Position numbers and translations under genes: made by a program. Below the pieces are notes generated by a model, which did no database searches, was not told where the DNA came from, and was given only the letters and a program-made list of their open reading frames with translations. From NCBI GenBank assembly GCA_000721375.1, contig JOGW01000012.1, forward strand, positions 379,205-443,204: 64,000 nt of DNA, given 5' to 3'. This DNA comes from Streptomyces sp. NRRL B-3428. Its GTDB lineage: Bacteria > Actinomycetota > Actinomycetes > Streptomycetales > Streptomycetaceae. Shown here piece after piece: positions 25,976 through 35,142 of the stretch. Position 1 is the stretch's first letter, and each line of letters begins with the position of its first letter.

Positions 25976-26569
25976 ATGGAGTCGCGCACGCAGTCGCCCA
26001 CGGTGACGGGCATCCGCACCGTCGATGCCCTCATGGAACTGCTCCATGCCTGCCGCGGCGCCTGGGACACCCCGGACCGCAGCGGCGACCCGGTCGATCT
26101 GCACGATCACGCCCTGCAGACAGCCGCACTGCTGCGCCGCTCCCACCCCGCCGACAAGGAGTTGCAGATCGCGGGCCTGGTACACGACATAGGCCATCTG
26201 CTGCGACCCGGCGACGACGCGGGCCATGCCGAGCACGCGGCCGACGCGGTGCGCCCGCTGCTCGGGCGGCGGGTGGCCGCACTCGTACGCCTGCATGTCC
26301 CGGCCAAGCGCTATCTGGCCGCGACGGAGCCCGGACGCGCGCTGTCACCGCAGAGCGCGCTGACCATGCGCGCACAGGGCGGCCTGATGACCCGCGAGGA
26401 AGCGGCGCGGTTCGCGGCGGATCCGCACGCGGAGGACGCGATCACTCTGCGGCAGGCCGATGACGCCGGGAAGGTGATCGGTCTGGACGCGGGGGTGATG
26501 GAGGACTGGCGGCCGGTGCTTGAACTGGTGGCCGCGGCGGTCCGACCGTCGCGCGGGTCTCGCTCTTGA
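25976..26569 (+). CDS. HD-domain protein resembling PhnZ-type diiron oxygenases
   Basis: 197 residues. HD-domain ligands are visible: H45 (DLHDHALQTA), H70-D71 and H74 (GLVHDIGH), H84/H87, H107 (RLHVPAKRYL) and a late QADDAGK. The pattern, including the His-rich loop and the HVPAKRY segment, recalls PhnZ, the mixed-valence diiron oxygenase that cleaves the C-P bond of hydroxy-phosphonates. It could equally be an HD phosphohydrolase. AAGGAG precedes ATG 25976 by six bases. It is followed after 25 bp by an SDR gene, probably in one transcript. No other phosphonate gene is nearby, so the function is tentative. Confidence 0.75.
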   Translation: MESRTQSPTVTGIRTVDALMELLHACRGAWDTPDRSGDPVDLHDHALQTAALLRRSHPADKELQIAGLVHDIGHLLRPGDDAGHAEHAADAVRPLLGRRVAALVRLHVPAKRYLAATEPGRALSPQSALTMRAQGGLMTREEAARFAADPHAEDAITLRQADDAGKVIGLDAGVMEDWRPVLELVAAAVRPSRGSRS

Positions 26570-26594
26570 CGCTCCGTCATGTCACCGTACGCGG

Positions 26595-27473
26595 ATGACA
26601 GATGGAGCAGCGGAGCGTGAACTCGACGGCAGGGCAGCCCTGGTGACGGGCGGCACACGCGGGATCGGTCTCGCCGTCGCGCACCGGCTGGGTGCGGCGG
26701 GTGCGGGCGTGTGTGTGACGGGGCGGGATCCCGAGGGAGTGCGCCTTGCCGTCGACGAGCTGACCAAGTCCGGGACAAGGGCGACCGGTTGTGCGGGTGA
26801 CGTGGCCGATCCCGCGCATCTCATCGCTTCCGCGCAGCAGGTGATGGACGAGTTCGGCCGGATCGACATCCTCGTCAACAACGCGGCGACCAACCAGCCG
26901 TACGGCCCTTTGATGGAAGCCGATCCCGACCGCTGGACGACCGCCTTCGCCACGAACGTCGAAGCGCCGCTGCGACTTGTGCAGTTGGCGTGGCGGGCCT
27001 GGATGAGGGAGCACGGCGGCGCCGTCGTGAACATCAGCACCGAGGGCACCGGGCACGTCGGCCCCAACGTGGGGGCGTACGGCACCAGCAAGGCGGCGCT
27101 GCTGCACCTCACGAGCCAGCTGGCCGGTGAACTCGCCCCGCGGGTGCGGGTGAACGCGGTCTCCCCCGGCCTCGTCCGCACCGAGATGGCCCGCTTCGTA
27201 TGGGAAGGAGCCGAGCAGCGGATCGCGGACGGTCTGCCGCTCGGGCGGATCGGTGAACCCGACGACATCGCCGAGGCCGTGTTCTGGCTGGTGTCGGATG
27301 CCGCGCGCTGGGTGACGGGCGCCGACCTGCTCGTGGACGGCGGTACGCGGGTACGGGCCGCGGCCGGGACGACCGCGGGGTACGCCGTGCACGAGCAGCT
27401 ACGCGTGGCGGACCCGCAACAGACGGCGGAGCCGCAGAAGGCGTCCGGTGACTACCACTTGCCGGGCGCGTAG
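26595..27473 (+). CDS. SDR-family oxidoreductase with a C-terminal tail
   Basis: 292 residues. Classical SDR motifs TGGTRGIG, NNAATN, catalytic Ser in VNISTEG and YGTSK are intact, and the fold ends near LLVDGG at about residue 255. A hydrophilic tail of about 37 residues follows, unusual for the family, and its last 22 bp overlap the 3' end of the convergent zinc-finger SDR gene. The tail may result from read-through into the neighbour's end after loss of the original stop. ATG 26595 has no clear ribosome site. The substrate is unknown. Confidence 0.85.
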   Translation: MTDGAAERELDGRAALVTGGTRGIGLAVAHRLGAAGAGVCVTGRDPEGVRLAVDELTKSGTRATGCAGDVADPAHLIASAQQVMDEFGRIDILVNNAATNQPYGPLMEADPDRWTTAFATNVEAPLRLVQLAWRAWMREHGGAVVNISTEGTGHVGPNVGAYGTSKAALLHLTSQLAGELAPRVRVNAVSPGLVRTEMARFVWEGAEQRIADGLPLGRIGEPDDIAEAVFWLVSDAARWVTGADLLVDGGTRVRAAAGTTAGYAVHEQLRVADPQQTAEPQKASGDYHLPGA

Positions 27474-28942
27474 TCCTTCAGGAAGACCCCGTACACGTCC
27501 TCGCCGGCCTCGCCGCGCACCACCGGGTCGTAGACGCGCGCGGCGCCGTCGACCAGGTCGAGCGGGGCGTGGAAGCCCTCGTCGGCGAGGCGGAGCTTGT
27601 CGTAGTGCGGGCGCTCGTCGGTGATCCAGCCGGTGTCGACCGAGGTCATCAGGATGCCGTCGGACTGGAACATCTCCTGCGCGCTGGTACGCGTCACCAT
27701 GTTCATCGCGGCCTTGGCGGCGTTGGTGTTGGGGTGGCCCGCGCCCTTGTAGCCGCGGTTGAACACCCCTTCCATCGCCGAGACGTTGACGACGTAGGCG
27801 CGCTTGCTGGAGGCCTTGCCCGCGGCCTCGGCCATGGAGGCGCGCAGCTTGCTGATCAGGATGAACGGCGCCGTGTAGTTGCACAGCTGGGTCTCGAGCA
27901 GCTCCACCGGGGAGATCTGCTCGATGGACTGCACCCAGGTGTTGGTGTCCACGACGTCCGGCACGAGGCCGCCCGCGTCGATCGCGGTGCCGGCGCGGTG
28001 CTTCTCGACGCTGGCGTTGCCCGCGACGAGAGCGAGGTCGGCGACCTGCTGGGCGTCCATTCCGGCGATTCCGGCGGGCAGGGCCTGAATGCCGTCCACG
28101 GCACCGGAGTTGAAGGCGCCGATCACGTGGTGCGGGGGCAGCTCGCCGGCGGGCAGCGGCTGGGTCTCGCCGTCGACCAGGGCGGCGTACGCGGAGGGCA
28201 GCCTGCGCACGGTCTGGGTGGCGTTGTTGATCAGGATGTCGAGCGGGCCCGCCTCGGCGACCTGGTCGGCGAGCGCGACGGCCTGCGCCGGGTCGCGCAG
28301 GTCGATGCCGACGACCTCGAGGCGGTGGATCCAGTCGCCGGAGTCCTCCATCGCCTTGAAGCGGCGGATGGCGTCCTTGGGGAAGCGCGTGGTGATCGTG
28401 GTGTGCGCGCCGTCGCGCAGGAGGCGCAGCGCGATGTACATACCGATCTTGGCGCGGCCGCCGGTCAGCAGTGCGCGCTTGCCGGTGAGGTCGGCGCGAG
28501 CGTCCCGCTTGGCGCGGTTCTCGGCGGCGCACTTCTGGCAGAGCTGGTGGTAGAAGGCGTCGACCTCCACGTAACGCGTCTTGCAGACGTAGCAGGAGCG
28601 CGGTCGCTGGAGTATCCCGGCGATCTCGCCGACCGTGGAGGAGCTGGGCAGCAGGCCCTCGGTCTCGTCGTCGATCCGCTCGGCGGAGCCGGTGGCCGTG
28701 GCGTGCGTGACCTGGCGGTCGTTCTCGGTCTTCGCGGCCCGGCGCTCCTGGCGGCGGCGCTGCTTGACCGTGCGGTAGATGCCGGCGGTGGCGCGGCGGA
28801 CCGCGATCGCGTCCGGGTGGTCGACCTCGATCTTGTCGAGCTCGTCGAGCACGGACAGGCAGACGGCGAGCCGCTCCGGGTCGATGCCGGGGCCGAAGTC
28901 CTGGCGCTCGCCCGAATCTGGGCTGTCACTGGTCACGGTCAT
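27452..28942 (-). CDS. Atypical SDR with N-terminal four-cysteine zinc finger
   Basis: 496 residues. An N-terminal helical region is followed by a C117-x2-C120...C135-x2-C138 zinc knuckle, then a Rossmann fold with GGRAKIG at 161-167 and NNATQT. The position of the catalytic Tyr (Y-x3-K) is occupied by Thr in TNAAK, while Ser (NVSAMEG) and Lys remain, so normal SDR catalysis is doubtful. It may be a pseudo-enzyme or use other chemistry. ATG 28942 has GAGGAAG upstream. It overlaps the convergent SDR by 22 bp and is divergent from the SGNH gene. Function unknown. Confidence 0.85.
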   Translation of the reverse strand: MTVTSDSPDSGERQDFGPGIDPERLAVCLSVLDELDKIEVDHPDAIAVRRATAGIYRTVKQRRRQERRAAKTENDRQVTHATATGSAERIDDETEGLLPSSSTVGEIAGILQRPRSCYVCKTRYVEVDAFYHQLCQKCAAENRAKRDARADLTGKRALLTGGRAKIGMYIALRLLRDGAHTTITTRFPKDAIRRFKAMEDSGDWIHRLEVVGIDLRDPAQAVALADQVAEAGPLDILINNATQTVRRLPSAYAALVDGETQPLPAGELPPHHVIGAFNSGAVDGIQALPAGIAGMDAQQVADLALVAGNASVEKHRAGTAIDAGGLVPDVVDTNTWVQSIEQISPVELLETQLCNYTAPFILISKLRASMAEAAGKASSKRAYVVNVSAMEGVFNRGYKGAGHPNTNAAKAAMNMVTRTSAQEMFQSDGILMTSVDTGWITDERPHYDKLRLADEGFHAPLDLVDGAARVYDPVVRGEAGEDVYGVFLKDYAPGKW

Positions 28943-29002
28943 CGCCGCTGCTTCCTCGTACGGGTGGGGGCGCGCCGGCGCCATGAAGATTCCAAAAGGG
29001 GG

Positions 29003-29032
29003 ATTTTACGTAGGGAGGGCGGTGCTCTCCAA
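29003..29032 (-). promoter_or_regulatory. Candidate promoter of the zinc-finger SDR gene
   Basis: Reading the minus strand, TTGGAG (plus-strand 29027-29032) is followed after 18 bp by TAAAAT (29003-29008), a plausible vegetative sigma pair. It lies in a locally A/T-rich patch of the 227-bp divergent gap, about 60 bp before ATG 28942. Confidence 0.45.
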
Positions 29033-29169
29033 ACTGCCACCGGTTCCGCGCACTCAAGAGAGTCACCCGATCACTCAGCGCGAGGGGGAGCACCCGGCCG
29101 AAGCGGGTGCGCGAGGGCTCCATAGGGTCATACGGAACGATCTTGACCAGAAAGGCGGCGCGGCCCACC

Positions 29170-30096
29170 GTGACCGAGGCACGACCCCATTCCCTGTTCT
29201 CTTTCGGCACGTTGCTCGACGGGAGGGTGCAGTCCGCGCTCTTCGGCGGACCCGTCCCGAAGGAGCCGGCCGCGCTCGCGGGCCACTCCACACGGCCGCT
29301 GCGGATCACCGACCCGGAGGTGATCGCGGCCAGTGGGCTCGAAGTGCACCTGGCCCTGGAGCGGCGCCTCGGCTGCGAGGTCGAAGGGGCCGTGCTCGCG
29401 CTGACCGAGCGGGATCTGACCGCGGCGGACGACTACGAAGTGGACGACTACGCGCGCCGGCCCGTGCTGCTGTCCTCGGGCGGGATCGCCTGGGCCTATC
29501 TGGACGCCCGGCCACTGCGCCCCGCGGCGCGCATCGTGATCGTCGGCGACAGCATCGCGTACGGCCGCTGCGACCCCCGCGGCGGCTGGGCGGCCCGGCT
29601 CGCCGCCACGCATATCGCGGCGAACGAGGCGGACCACCGGGTCTTCAACCTGGCCGTGCCCGGTATCACTCTGCGCGAGGTGAGCGAGCAGACCCCGGCC
29701 CTGCTCGCCGCGCGCCGCCCGGACACGCTCGTCGTGGCGGCCGGTATCAACGACTCGGCACAGGCCGGGGACGACCCGCGGTGGCTCGAGGAGATCGCGG
29801 AGAGCCTCGACTCCCTCGCCGCCACGGCCATGGAGCATGGCGCGCGCCTTGTCGTGCTCGGTCCGCTGTGGCTCGACGAGCGGCGCACCCGCGACTACGA
29901 GGGCCTGAACTTCACCGAGGCGAAGGCCGACGCCCTGCGTACCGCTCTGCGCCAGTGGTGCACGGAGCGGTACGCGGACTTCGTCGACCTGTGGGAGCCG
30001 CTGCGGGAGCGGCCCGAACTGCTCACGGACGGAGTGCATCCCTCTGCGGAGGGACACTCGGCCGTGTTCGAGCATCTGGTCGCAGTGGCCGGCTGA
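29170..30096 (+). CDS. Fusion of a GGCT/AIG2-like domain and an SGNH hydrolase
   Basis: 308 residues in two parts. Residues about 8-110 resemble the gamma-glutamylcyclotransferase/AIG2 fold: FSFGTLLDGRVQ at the start and the acidic LTAADDYEVDDYARRPV, where the family keeps its catalytic Glu. Residues about 118-308 are an SGNH/GDSL hydrolase with GDSIAYG (nucleophile Ser), the Gly block, AAGIND, and DGVHPSAEGH (Asp and His). There is no signal peptide, so it is cytosolic. The fusion suggests coupled hydrolysis of an ester and release from a glutamyl- or amine-linked substrate, which is inference. GTG 29170 is chosen from the domain start; the ribosome site is weak. Confidence 0.83.
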   Translation: MTEARPHSLFSFGTLLDGRVQSALFGGPVPKEPAALAGHSTRPLRITDPEVIAASGLEVHLALERRLGCEVEGAVLALTERDLTAADDYEVDDYARRPVLLSSGGIAWAYLDARPLRPAARIVIVGDSIAYGRCDPRGGWAARLAATHIAANEADHRVFNLAVPGITLREVSEQTPALLAARRPDTLVVAAGINDSAQAGDDPRWLEEIAESLDSLAATAMEHGARLVVLGPLWLDERRTRDYEGLNFTEAKADALRTALRQWCTERYADFVDLWEPLRERPELLTDGVHPSAEGHSAVFEHLVAVAG

Positions 30097-30147
30097 GGCT
30101 GCCGTGCCGGTGGCCGGTCGACGCCTCGATCCTGTCGGCCGGTCGCC

Positions 30148-31491
30148 TCACACCGCGGCAGCCGCGCCCAGGTCCGTCACTTCCGCCGCCAGGGCCCTTG
30201 CCAGACCTTCGAGATCGGGCACCGCCGCCGCATCCGCCACGAGCCCGTAATGGACCCGCCCGCGATACGTGGAGACGGCCACGGCCAGGGACTGGCCCTG
30301 CGCGAGGGGAGCGAAGGGGTACACCTCGGCCAGCGGGCAGCCCGCGAGCCGCAGGCCCAGACTCGGCAGCGGGACGCTGGTGACGAGGATGTCGAAGAGC
30401 AGCCGGGCCGACTGACCCACGAGCGGGCCGCCGATCCGGTGGGCGAGCGGGGGCACGTGATCGGCGAGGAGTGCCACCGCTCCGGCGCCCCGGTGTGCGC
30501 CGTCCTCCTTGCTGCGGTCCATGTCCGTACGGACCGAACCGAGGCGGGTCAGCGGGTCGGCCTCGTCCACCGGCAGCCGGATCAGGAAGCCCGAAAGCCG
30601 GTTGCCCTGGGGCTGGTGGGTGCGGGGGCGGCGGCGCGAGACGGGTATGAGGGCGCGGGGGCGTACCTCGTCGGCGGGTTCGCCGCGTTCGGCGAGCCAG
30701 CTGCGCAGGGCGCCCGCGACGACGGCGATCAGCACGTCGTTGACCGTGCCGCCGGTCTTCTTGCGGATGCGGTGGATGTCGTCGAGATCGATGACCGCCC
30801 CGGCCGTGCGCCGGGTGCCGGTGGCCTGTGCGGTGAGCGCACGCGAGGACCGTACGTCCCAGGTGGCACGGGCCACGGACGCGCCGATGTCCAGGGCCTG
30901 GCCGAGCGCGCCGGCCTTGCGGCGCAGCGACCCCGACAGCGCTACGGGAAGGGACTTCAGCGTCCCGAACAGGCCGCCTGATCCGTCCTCCTGCGTCGAT
31001 GAGGCGCGCGCCGTGCGCGGCGCCACGGCCTGCGGGTCCATCACTCCGGCGGCGAGCGTCAGGGCGCGCAGGCCGTCGGCGAGTGCGTGATGGAACTTGA
31101 AGAGCACCGCGAACGAGGTTCCGTCGGCGCCCGGCAGGACATGCGCCTCCCACGGCGGGCGGGACCGGTCGAGGGAGCGCTCCATCAGGGCACCCGCAGC
31201 CGAGTGGAAGTCGTCGGTGGGGTCGGCCAGGCGCACATGGCCGGCCGGTTCGAAGTGCGGTGCCGGTTCGCGTACCGCTCCCCCGGCCCCGAACCAGACG
31301 TCCCGGATCCGCATCCGCAGACCGGGTACCTGGGGTGCCCGGGAGGTCAGCAGCTCGGCCGCGTGCTGCGCGGCGGCCGGGGAGTCGCAGGTGAAGACGC
31401 CCAAGGCGCCCAGATGCATCGGGTGTTCGGCGGTCTCGATGTTCCAGAAGGCAAGGTCGAGTGGGGCGAGGTTTTCGGTGAGGGTAGCCAT
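30148..31491 (-). CDS. Wax ester synthase/diacylglycerol acyltransferase (WS/DGAT) family
   Basis: 447 residues. The acyltransferase motif HHxxxDG is present as HHALADG, with PLDLAFWNIE near the start and GTVNDVLIAVVAGALR in the second half, as in Atf-type enzymes that make triacylglycerol or wax esters from acyl-CoA. The usual NVPGP motif is altered to TSVPLPS. ATG 31491 is preferred, with an alternative TTG at 31554. It would deposit storage lipid at the membrane and stands next to glycogen-type storage genes. It ends 52 bp from the convergent SGNH gene. Confidence 0.87.
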   Translation of the reverse strand: MATLTENLAPLDLAFWNIETAEHPMHLGALGVFTCDSPAAAQHAAELLTSRAPQVPGLRMRIRDVWFGAGGAVREPAPHFEPAGHVRLADPTDDFHSAAGALMERSLDRSRPPWEAHVLPGADGTSFAVLFKFHHALADGLRALTLAAGVMDPQAVAPRTARASSTQEDGSGGLFGTLKSLPVALSGSLRRKAGALGQALDIGASVARATWDVRSSRALTAQATGTRRTAGAVIDLDDIHRIRKKTGGTVNDVLIAVVAGALRSWLAERGEPADEVRPRALIPVSRRRPRTHQPQGNRLSGFLIRLPVDEADPLTRLGSVRTDMDRSKEDGAHRGAGAVALLADHVPPLAHRIGGPLVGQSARLLFDILVTSVPLPSLGLRLAGCPLAEVYPFAPLAQGQSLAVAVSTYRGRVHYGLVADAAAVPDLEGLARALAAEVTDLGAAAAV

Positions 31492-31525
31492 GCCCAGCTC
31501 TCGCGTCGGCGTCGGTGAGCCAGCA

Positions 31526-31542
31526 GTCAACAACTCGTTGAC
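31526..31542. promoter_or_regulatory. Inverted repeat GTCAAC-N5-GTTGAC upstream of the WS/DGAT gene
   Basis: A perfect 6-bp inverted repeat with a 5-bp spacer, 35 bp upstream of ATG 31491. Operator-like; no binding protein can be named. Confidence 0.4.
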
Positions 31543-31632
31543 GACTACGGTCAAGTACGTCCGGAATACGGAACGTTACGGACGCATCAATTCTCGAACC
31601 GTCGCTCACAGGCCTCTCAGCAAGCAGCCGGA

Positions 31633-31663
31633 GCCACCCGTCCTACGCTCTCGGACGGGTGGC
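31633..31663 (-). terminator. Terminator of the glgM-glgC operon
   Basis: Perfect 11-bp inverted repeat (GCCACCCGTCC / GGACGGGTGGC) with a 9-nt loop, immediately after the glgC stop on the minus strand. Confidence 0.85.
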
Positions 31664-31666
31664 CCG

Positions 31667-32884
31667 CTATTCAACGCGCTGCCCCTTCCCGAGGGCGATC
31701 ACGCCTGCGTCGGACACCGTGTAGAGCTCCTGGTCCCGTTCGGGGTTGACGCCGATGGTCGCCCCGGGCGGGACGTCCACGTTCTTGTCCAGGACAGCAC
31801 CTCTGACGACCGCGCCTCGCCCGATGCGTACGTTGTCGTGCAGCACGGAACCCTGCACGACGGCGCCGGCCTCGACCACCACCCCCGGGGAGAGGACGGA
31901 TCCCGTGACCTGCCCGCTGATGACGCAGCCGGGACTGACGATGGACTCCCCCGCGATCCCGCCGGCCACGAACTTGGCGGGCGGCAGCTGGCCGGGGTGG
32001 GTGTAGATGGGCCAGCGACGGTTGTAGAGGTTGAAGACCGGGTGTTCCGAGATCAGGTCCATATGCGCTTCGTAGTACGCGTCCAGGGTGCCGACATCGC
32101 GCCAGTAGCCGTGGTCGCGGCCGGTCTCGCCGGGGACGTGGTTGTCGTCGAAGTCGTAGAGCTGGGCGACCCCGCGCTCGGTGAGCATCGGCAGGATCGA
32201 ACCGCCCATGTCGTGCTTGGACTCCGGGTCCTCTGCGTCCTTTTGCAGGGCGTCGACGAGGGTCTTGGTGGTGAAGAGGTAGTTGCCCATCGAGGCGAAC
32301 ACCTCGTTCGGGCTGCCGGGCAGGCCGGGCGGATCGGCGGGCTTCTCCAGGAACCGTTCGACGCGGGTGCGGTCCTTGGCCGGAGTGATGATCCCGAAGG
32401 ACGAGGCCTCGGCGCGCGGTACCCGTATGCCGGCGACGGTGACCCCTGCGCCGGACTCGATGTGCTGGTTGAGCATCTGCCGCGGATCCATCCGGTACAC
32501 GTGATCGGCGCCGAACACCGCTATGTAGTCGGGCTGTTCGTCGTGCACGAGGTTCAGCGACTGCAGGATGGCGTCCGCGCTGCCGGAGAACCAGCGGGGG
32601 CCAAGACGCTGCTGGGCCGGCACCGGGGTGACGTAGTTGCCGAGCAGGCTGGACATCCGCCAGGTCTTGGTCACATGCCGGTCGAGCGAGTGCGACTTGT
32701 ACTGGGTCAGGACGCAGATCCGCAGGATGTCGCCGTTGACCAGGTTGGACAGTACGAAGTCGACAAGGCGATACATACCGCCGAAGGTCACCGCTGGTTT
32801 GGCGCGGTCGGCGGTGAGCGGCATCAGCCGCTTGCCCTCCCCGCCCGCGAGGACTATTCCGAGCACCGAAGGTCCGCCACGCAT
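31667..32884 (-). CDS. glgC: Glucose-1-phosphate adenylyltransferase (ADP-glucose pyrophosphorylase)
   Basis: 405 residues, the normal GlgC length. The N-terminal nucleotidyl transferase carries [35 protein letters not shown] and [11 protein letters not shown]. The C-terminal left-handed beta-helix has the hexapeptide-type repeats ([11 protein letters not shown]...). It makes ADP-glucose from ATP and glucose-1-phosphate. ATG 32884 follows AGGGGG. It is second in a two-gene operon, 20 bp after the glycosyltransferase that would use its product. Confidence 0.95.
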   Translation of the reverse strand: MRGGPSVLGIVLAGGEGKRLMPLTADRAKPAVTFGGMYRLVDFVLSNLVNGDILRICVLTQYKSHSLDRHVTKTWRMSSLLGNYVTPVPAQQRLGPRWFSGSADAILQSLNLVHDEQPDYIAVFGADHVYRMDPRQMLNQHIESGAGVTVAGIRVPRAEASSFGIITPAKDRTRVERFLEKPADPPGLPGSPNEVFASMGNYLFTTKTLVDALQKDAEDPESKHDMGGSILPMLTERGVAQLYDFDDNHVPGETGRDHGYWRDVGTLDAYYEAHMDLISEHPVFNLYNRRWPIYTHPGQLPPAKFVAGGIAGESIVSPGCVISGQVTGSVLSPGVVVEAGAVVQGSVLHDNVRIGRGAVVRGAVLDKNVDVPPGATIGVNPERDQELYTVSDAGVIALGKGQRVE

Positions 32885-32904
32885 AGCCGCCCCCTGTTGC
32901 CGAC

Positions 32905-34065
32905 TCAACTCCTGGAAACTGCCCTGTACAACTCGGCTGTTCTCTGCGCCACCGCATCCCAGCCGAAATCTCCGACGGCCCGCACCCGCCCGGCCGCGCC
33001 CATCCGGGCCGCGAGCGCGGTGTCCCGTACGAGGCCGTTGAGCGCGAGACCGAGCGCGTACTCGAAACCGTCCGTGTCCTTCTCGTCGTACGGCACGAGC
33101 AGGCCGGTCTCCGGCGTGACCACCTCGGGTATCCCGCCGACCTTCGAGGCCACCACCGGTGTCGCGCAGGCCATGGCCTCCAAGTTCACGATGCCGAGCG
33201 GCTCGTAGACCGAGGGGCAGACGAACACTGCGGCATGCGTGAGGAGGTGCACGATCTCCGTGCGCGGCAGCATCTCCGGGACCCACAGCACACCGGACCT
33301 CTGTCCGCTCAGCTCCTCGAAGAGGGCGCGGAACTCGCGGTCTATCTCGGGGGTGTCCGGGGCTCCGGCACAAAGGACGAGCTGGATGTCGCGGTCCAAC
33401 TGCTTTGCCGCCCGCAGCAGATGAGGCACGCCCTTTTGGCGCGTGATCCGTCCGACGAACAGGACGTACGGCCGTGCGTCGTCGATCCCGAGCCGCGACA
33501 GGATCTCGGGGGACGGGGTCGGACGGTACAGCTCGGTGTCGATGCCGTTGTGGATGACATGGACGCGGCCGGGGTCGATCTGCGGGTAGCTCTCGAGAAT
33601 GTCGCTGCGCATCCCGTGCGATACGGCGATCACCGCGTCGGCCGCTTCGATGGCGGTCCGCTCGGCCCAGCAGGACAACGCGTAGCCGCCGCCGAGCTGT
33701 TCGGCCTTCCAGGGGCGCAGGGGTTCGAGGGAGTGCGAGGTCATCACGTGCGGGATGCCGTACAGGAGCTTGGCCAGATGTCCGGCGAGGTTGGCGTACC
33801 AGGTGTGCGAGTGAACCAGGTCGCGGTCGGCCACGGCGGCGGCCATGGACAGGTCGACGGAGAAGGTGCGTAAGGCGTCATTGGCGTCTACGAGGTCCGG
33901 CCAGGCGGCGTGCCGGGTGACTCCGGCCTCCTGCGACTCGTCGCCCCAGCAGTGCACCCGCACATCGGCCAGGGCCCGTAACTCCCTTGCGAGGAACTCG
34001 ACATGGACGCCGGCGCCGCCGTACACATCCGGCGGATACTCCCGGCTGAGCAGTCCGACCTTCAC
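32905..34065 (-). CDS. glgM: GT4 glycosyltransferase, GlgM-type alpha-maltose-1-phosphate synthase
   Basis: 386 residues with the GT-B fold: [20 protein letters not shown] at the start, [20 protein letters not shown] and the E-x7-E region [13 protein letters not shown]. In actinobacteria the enzyme next to GlgC of this type is the GT4 maltose-1-phosphate synthase (formerly called GlgA), which joins ADP-glucose to glucose-1-phosphate to feed the GlgE glucan pathway. The GTG at 34065 follows GGAGGG. Distinguishing it from glycogen synthase rests on family and context, not assay. Confidence 0.87.
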   Translation of the reverse strand: MKVGLLSREYPPDVYGGAGVHVEFLARELRALADVRVHCWGDESQEAGVTRHAAWPDLVDANDALRTFSVDLSMAAAVADRDLVHSHTWYANLAGHLAKLLYGIPHVMTSHSLEPLRPWKAEQLGGGYALSCWAERTAIEAADAVIAVSHGMRSDILESYPQIDPGRVHVIHNGIDTELYRPTPSPEILSRLGIDDARPYVLFVGRITRQKGVPHLLRAAKQLDRDIQLVLCAGAPDTPEIDREFRALFEELSGQRSGVLWVPEMLPRTEIVHLLTHAAVFVCPSVYEPLGIVNLEAMACATPVVASKVGGIPEVVTPETGLLVPYDEKDTDGFEYALGLALNGLVRDTALAARMGAAGRVRAVGDFGWDAVAQRTAELYRAVSRS

Positions 34066-34203
34066 CCTCGGCCCTCCGGTCCTTTACCGCGGTGGCGGTG
34101 TGTGCTCGGCTCGTTACGGGGGTGGCGCCTCTTCATGGTCACCCACGGACGGGAGTTGGGGAAGGGCCTTGCGGCGCCCGCATCGCGCGACAGAGTGCCG
34201 AAC

Positions 34204-35049
34204 TCAGCTCGGCGGTGCGTCGAAGCAGCAGTCGCCGCAGACTCCGCCGCCGGGGATCCGGTAGTAGAGGCAGCAGGTGCGGCGACGGAAAACCGGTCCG
34301 TCGAAGGTTCCCGTGCCGCTCAACCGCGGGTCCTCGAAGAGCCGTCCGGTCAGGGTGCGGGTGCGTTCGGCGACCTCGGAACGTCTCTCGCGCCGGGCCC
34401 AGCGCTGAAGTTCCCGGGCGGCCCCGGCCAGCGCGGAGCCCGCGTTCCCCCACAACAGGCCCTCGGCGATGCGGAATTGGGCGCGGAGGGCGGTGGTGAG
34501 CGGCGTCAGGTGCTGGTCGAGGACGATTGCGGACAGATCGGCGACGGCGCGGGAGTCGGCCGCGAGGATGACGGGCGCCGGATCACCGGCCGGGCGGGGT
34601 GTCATCGCGGCCGCTGGGTGGGAGGGCGCGCCGGCCGGGACGGTGAGGCGGAGGTCGTCGGGGGCCGCAGCGTCCGGGTCCCAGTGGAGCCGGGCGGGAT
34701 CCAGGTCCGGAATCCGGTCGTGGAGCACGGCCGAGCCGAGCGCCATGGACCACAGTCGCGCCGCCAGGCCGAGTTGGGCGATGGAGACGGCGATACGGAC
34801 CTGAGGCGCTCCGATCGCCGACTGCACCTTGGTGACGCGGAAGGCGATGGGGGCGTGGTGGCCCGCGTAGACAGCGCCGAGTGCCGGGCCGTCGTGTGCG
34901 GCGACCTCGGCGTGCGCTCCTTGCCCGTGCGCCGTGAGCTCCGCGCCGGCCTCCGCGGGCCGGTTGCCCGAAGGCGCCAGGCGCAATGCGAAGAAGCCCC
35001 CGACGGAGGCGACCACTTCGAGATCTGTGGAGGTCAGCGGCTCGGGCAT
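34204..35049 (-). CDS. FhuF-like (2Fe-2S) ferric iron reductase family protein
   Basis: 281 residues. The C-terminus carries a C-C-x10-C-x2-C cluster motif (TCCLYYRIPGGGVCGDCC), the [2Fe-2S] site of FhuF-type ferric-siderophore reductases. Upstream sequence is the helical FhuF-like domain, with LWGNAGSALAGAARELQRWA. It would reduce siderophore-bound iron in the cytosol. No siderophore genes or clear iron-box operator are nearby. ATG 35049 is the best start, though the ribosome site is weak. Confidence 0.83.
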   Translation of the reverse strand: MPEPLTSTDLEVVASVGGFFALRLAPSGNRPAEAGAELTAHGQGAHAEVAAHDGPALGAVYAGHHAPIAFRVTKVQSAIGAPQVRIAVSIAQLGLAARLWSMALGSAVLHDRIPDLDPARLHWDPDAAAPDDLRLTVPAGAPSHPAAAMTPRPAGDPAPVILAADSRAVADLSAIVLDQHLTPLTTALRAQFRIAEGLLWGNAGSALAGAARELQRWARRERRSEVAERTRTLTGRLFEDPRLSGTGTFDGPVFRRRTCCLYYRIPGGGVCGDCCFDAPPS

Positions 35050-35142
35050 GGAGGCATGATCCCAGGCCGCCCCCGTCACCCACAGGTGGGGTCGCACGCA
35101 GACCCCGGCGCGGCGGATCTCGGCGCTCCGCACCATGGCGCC

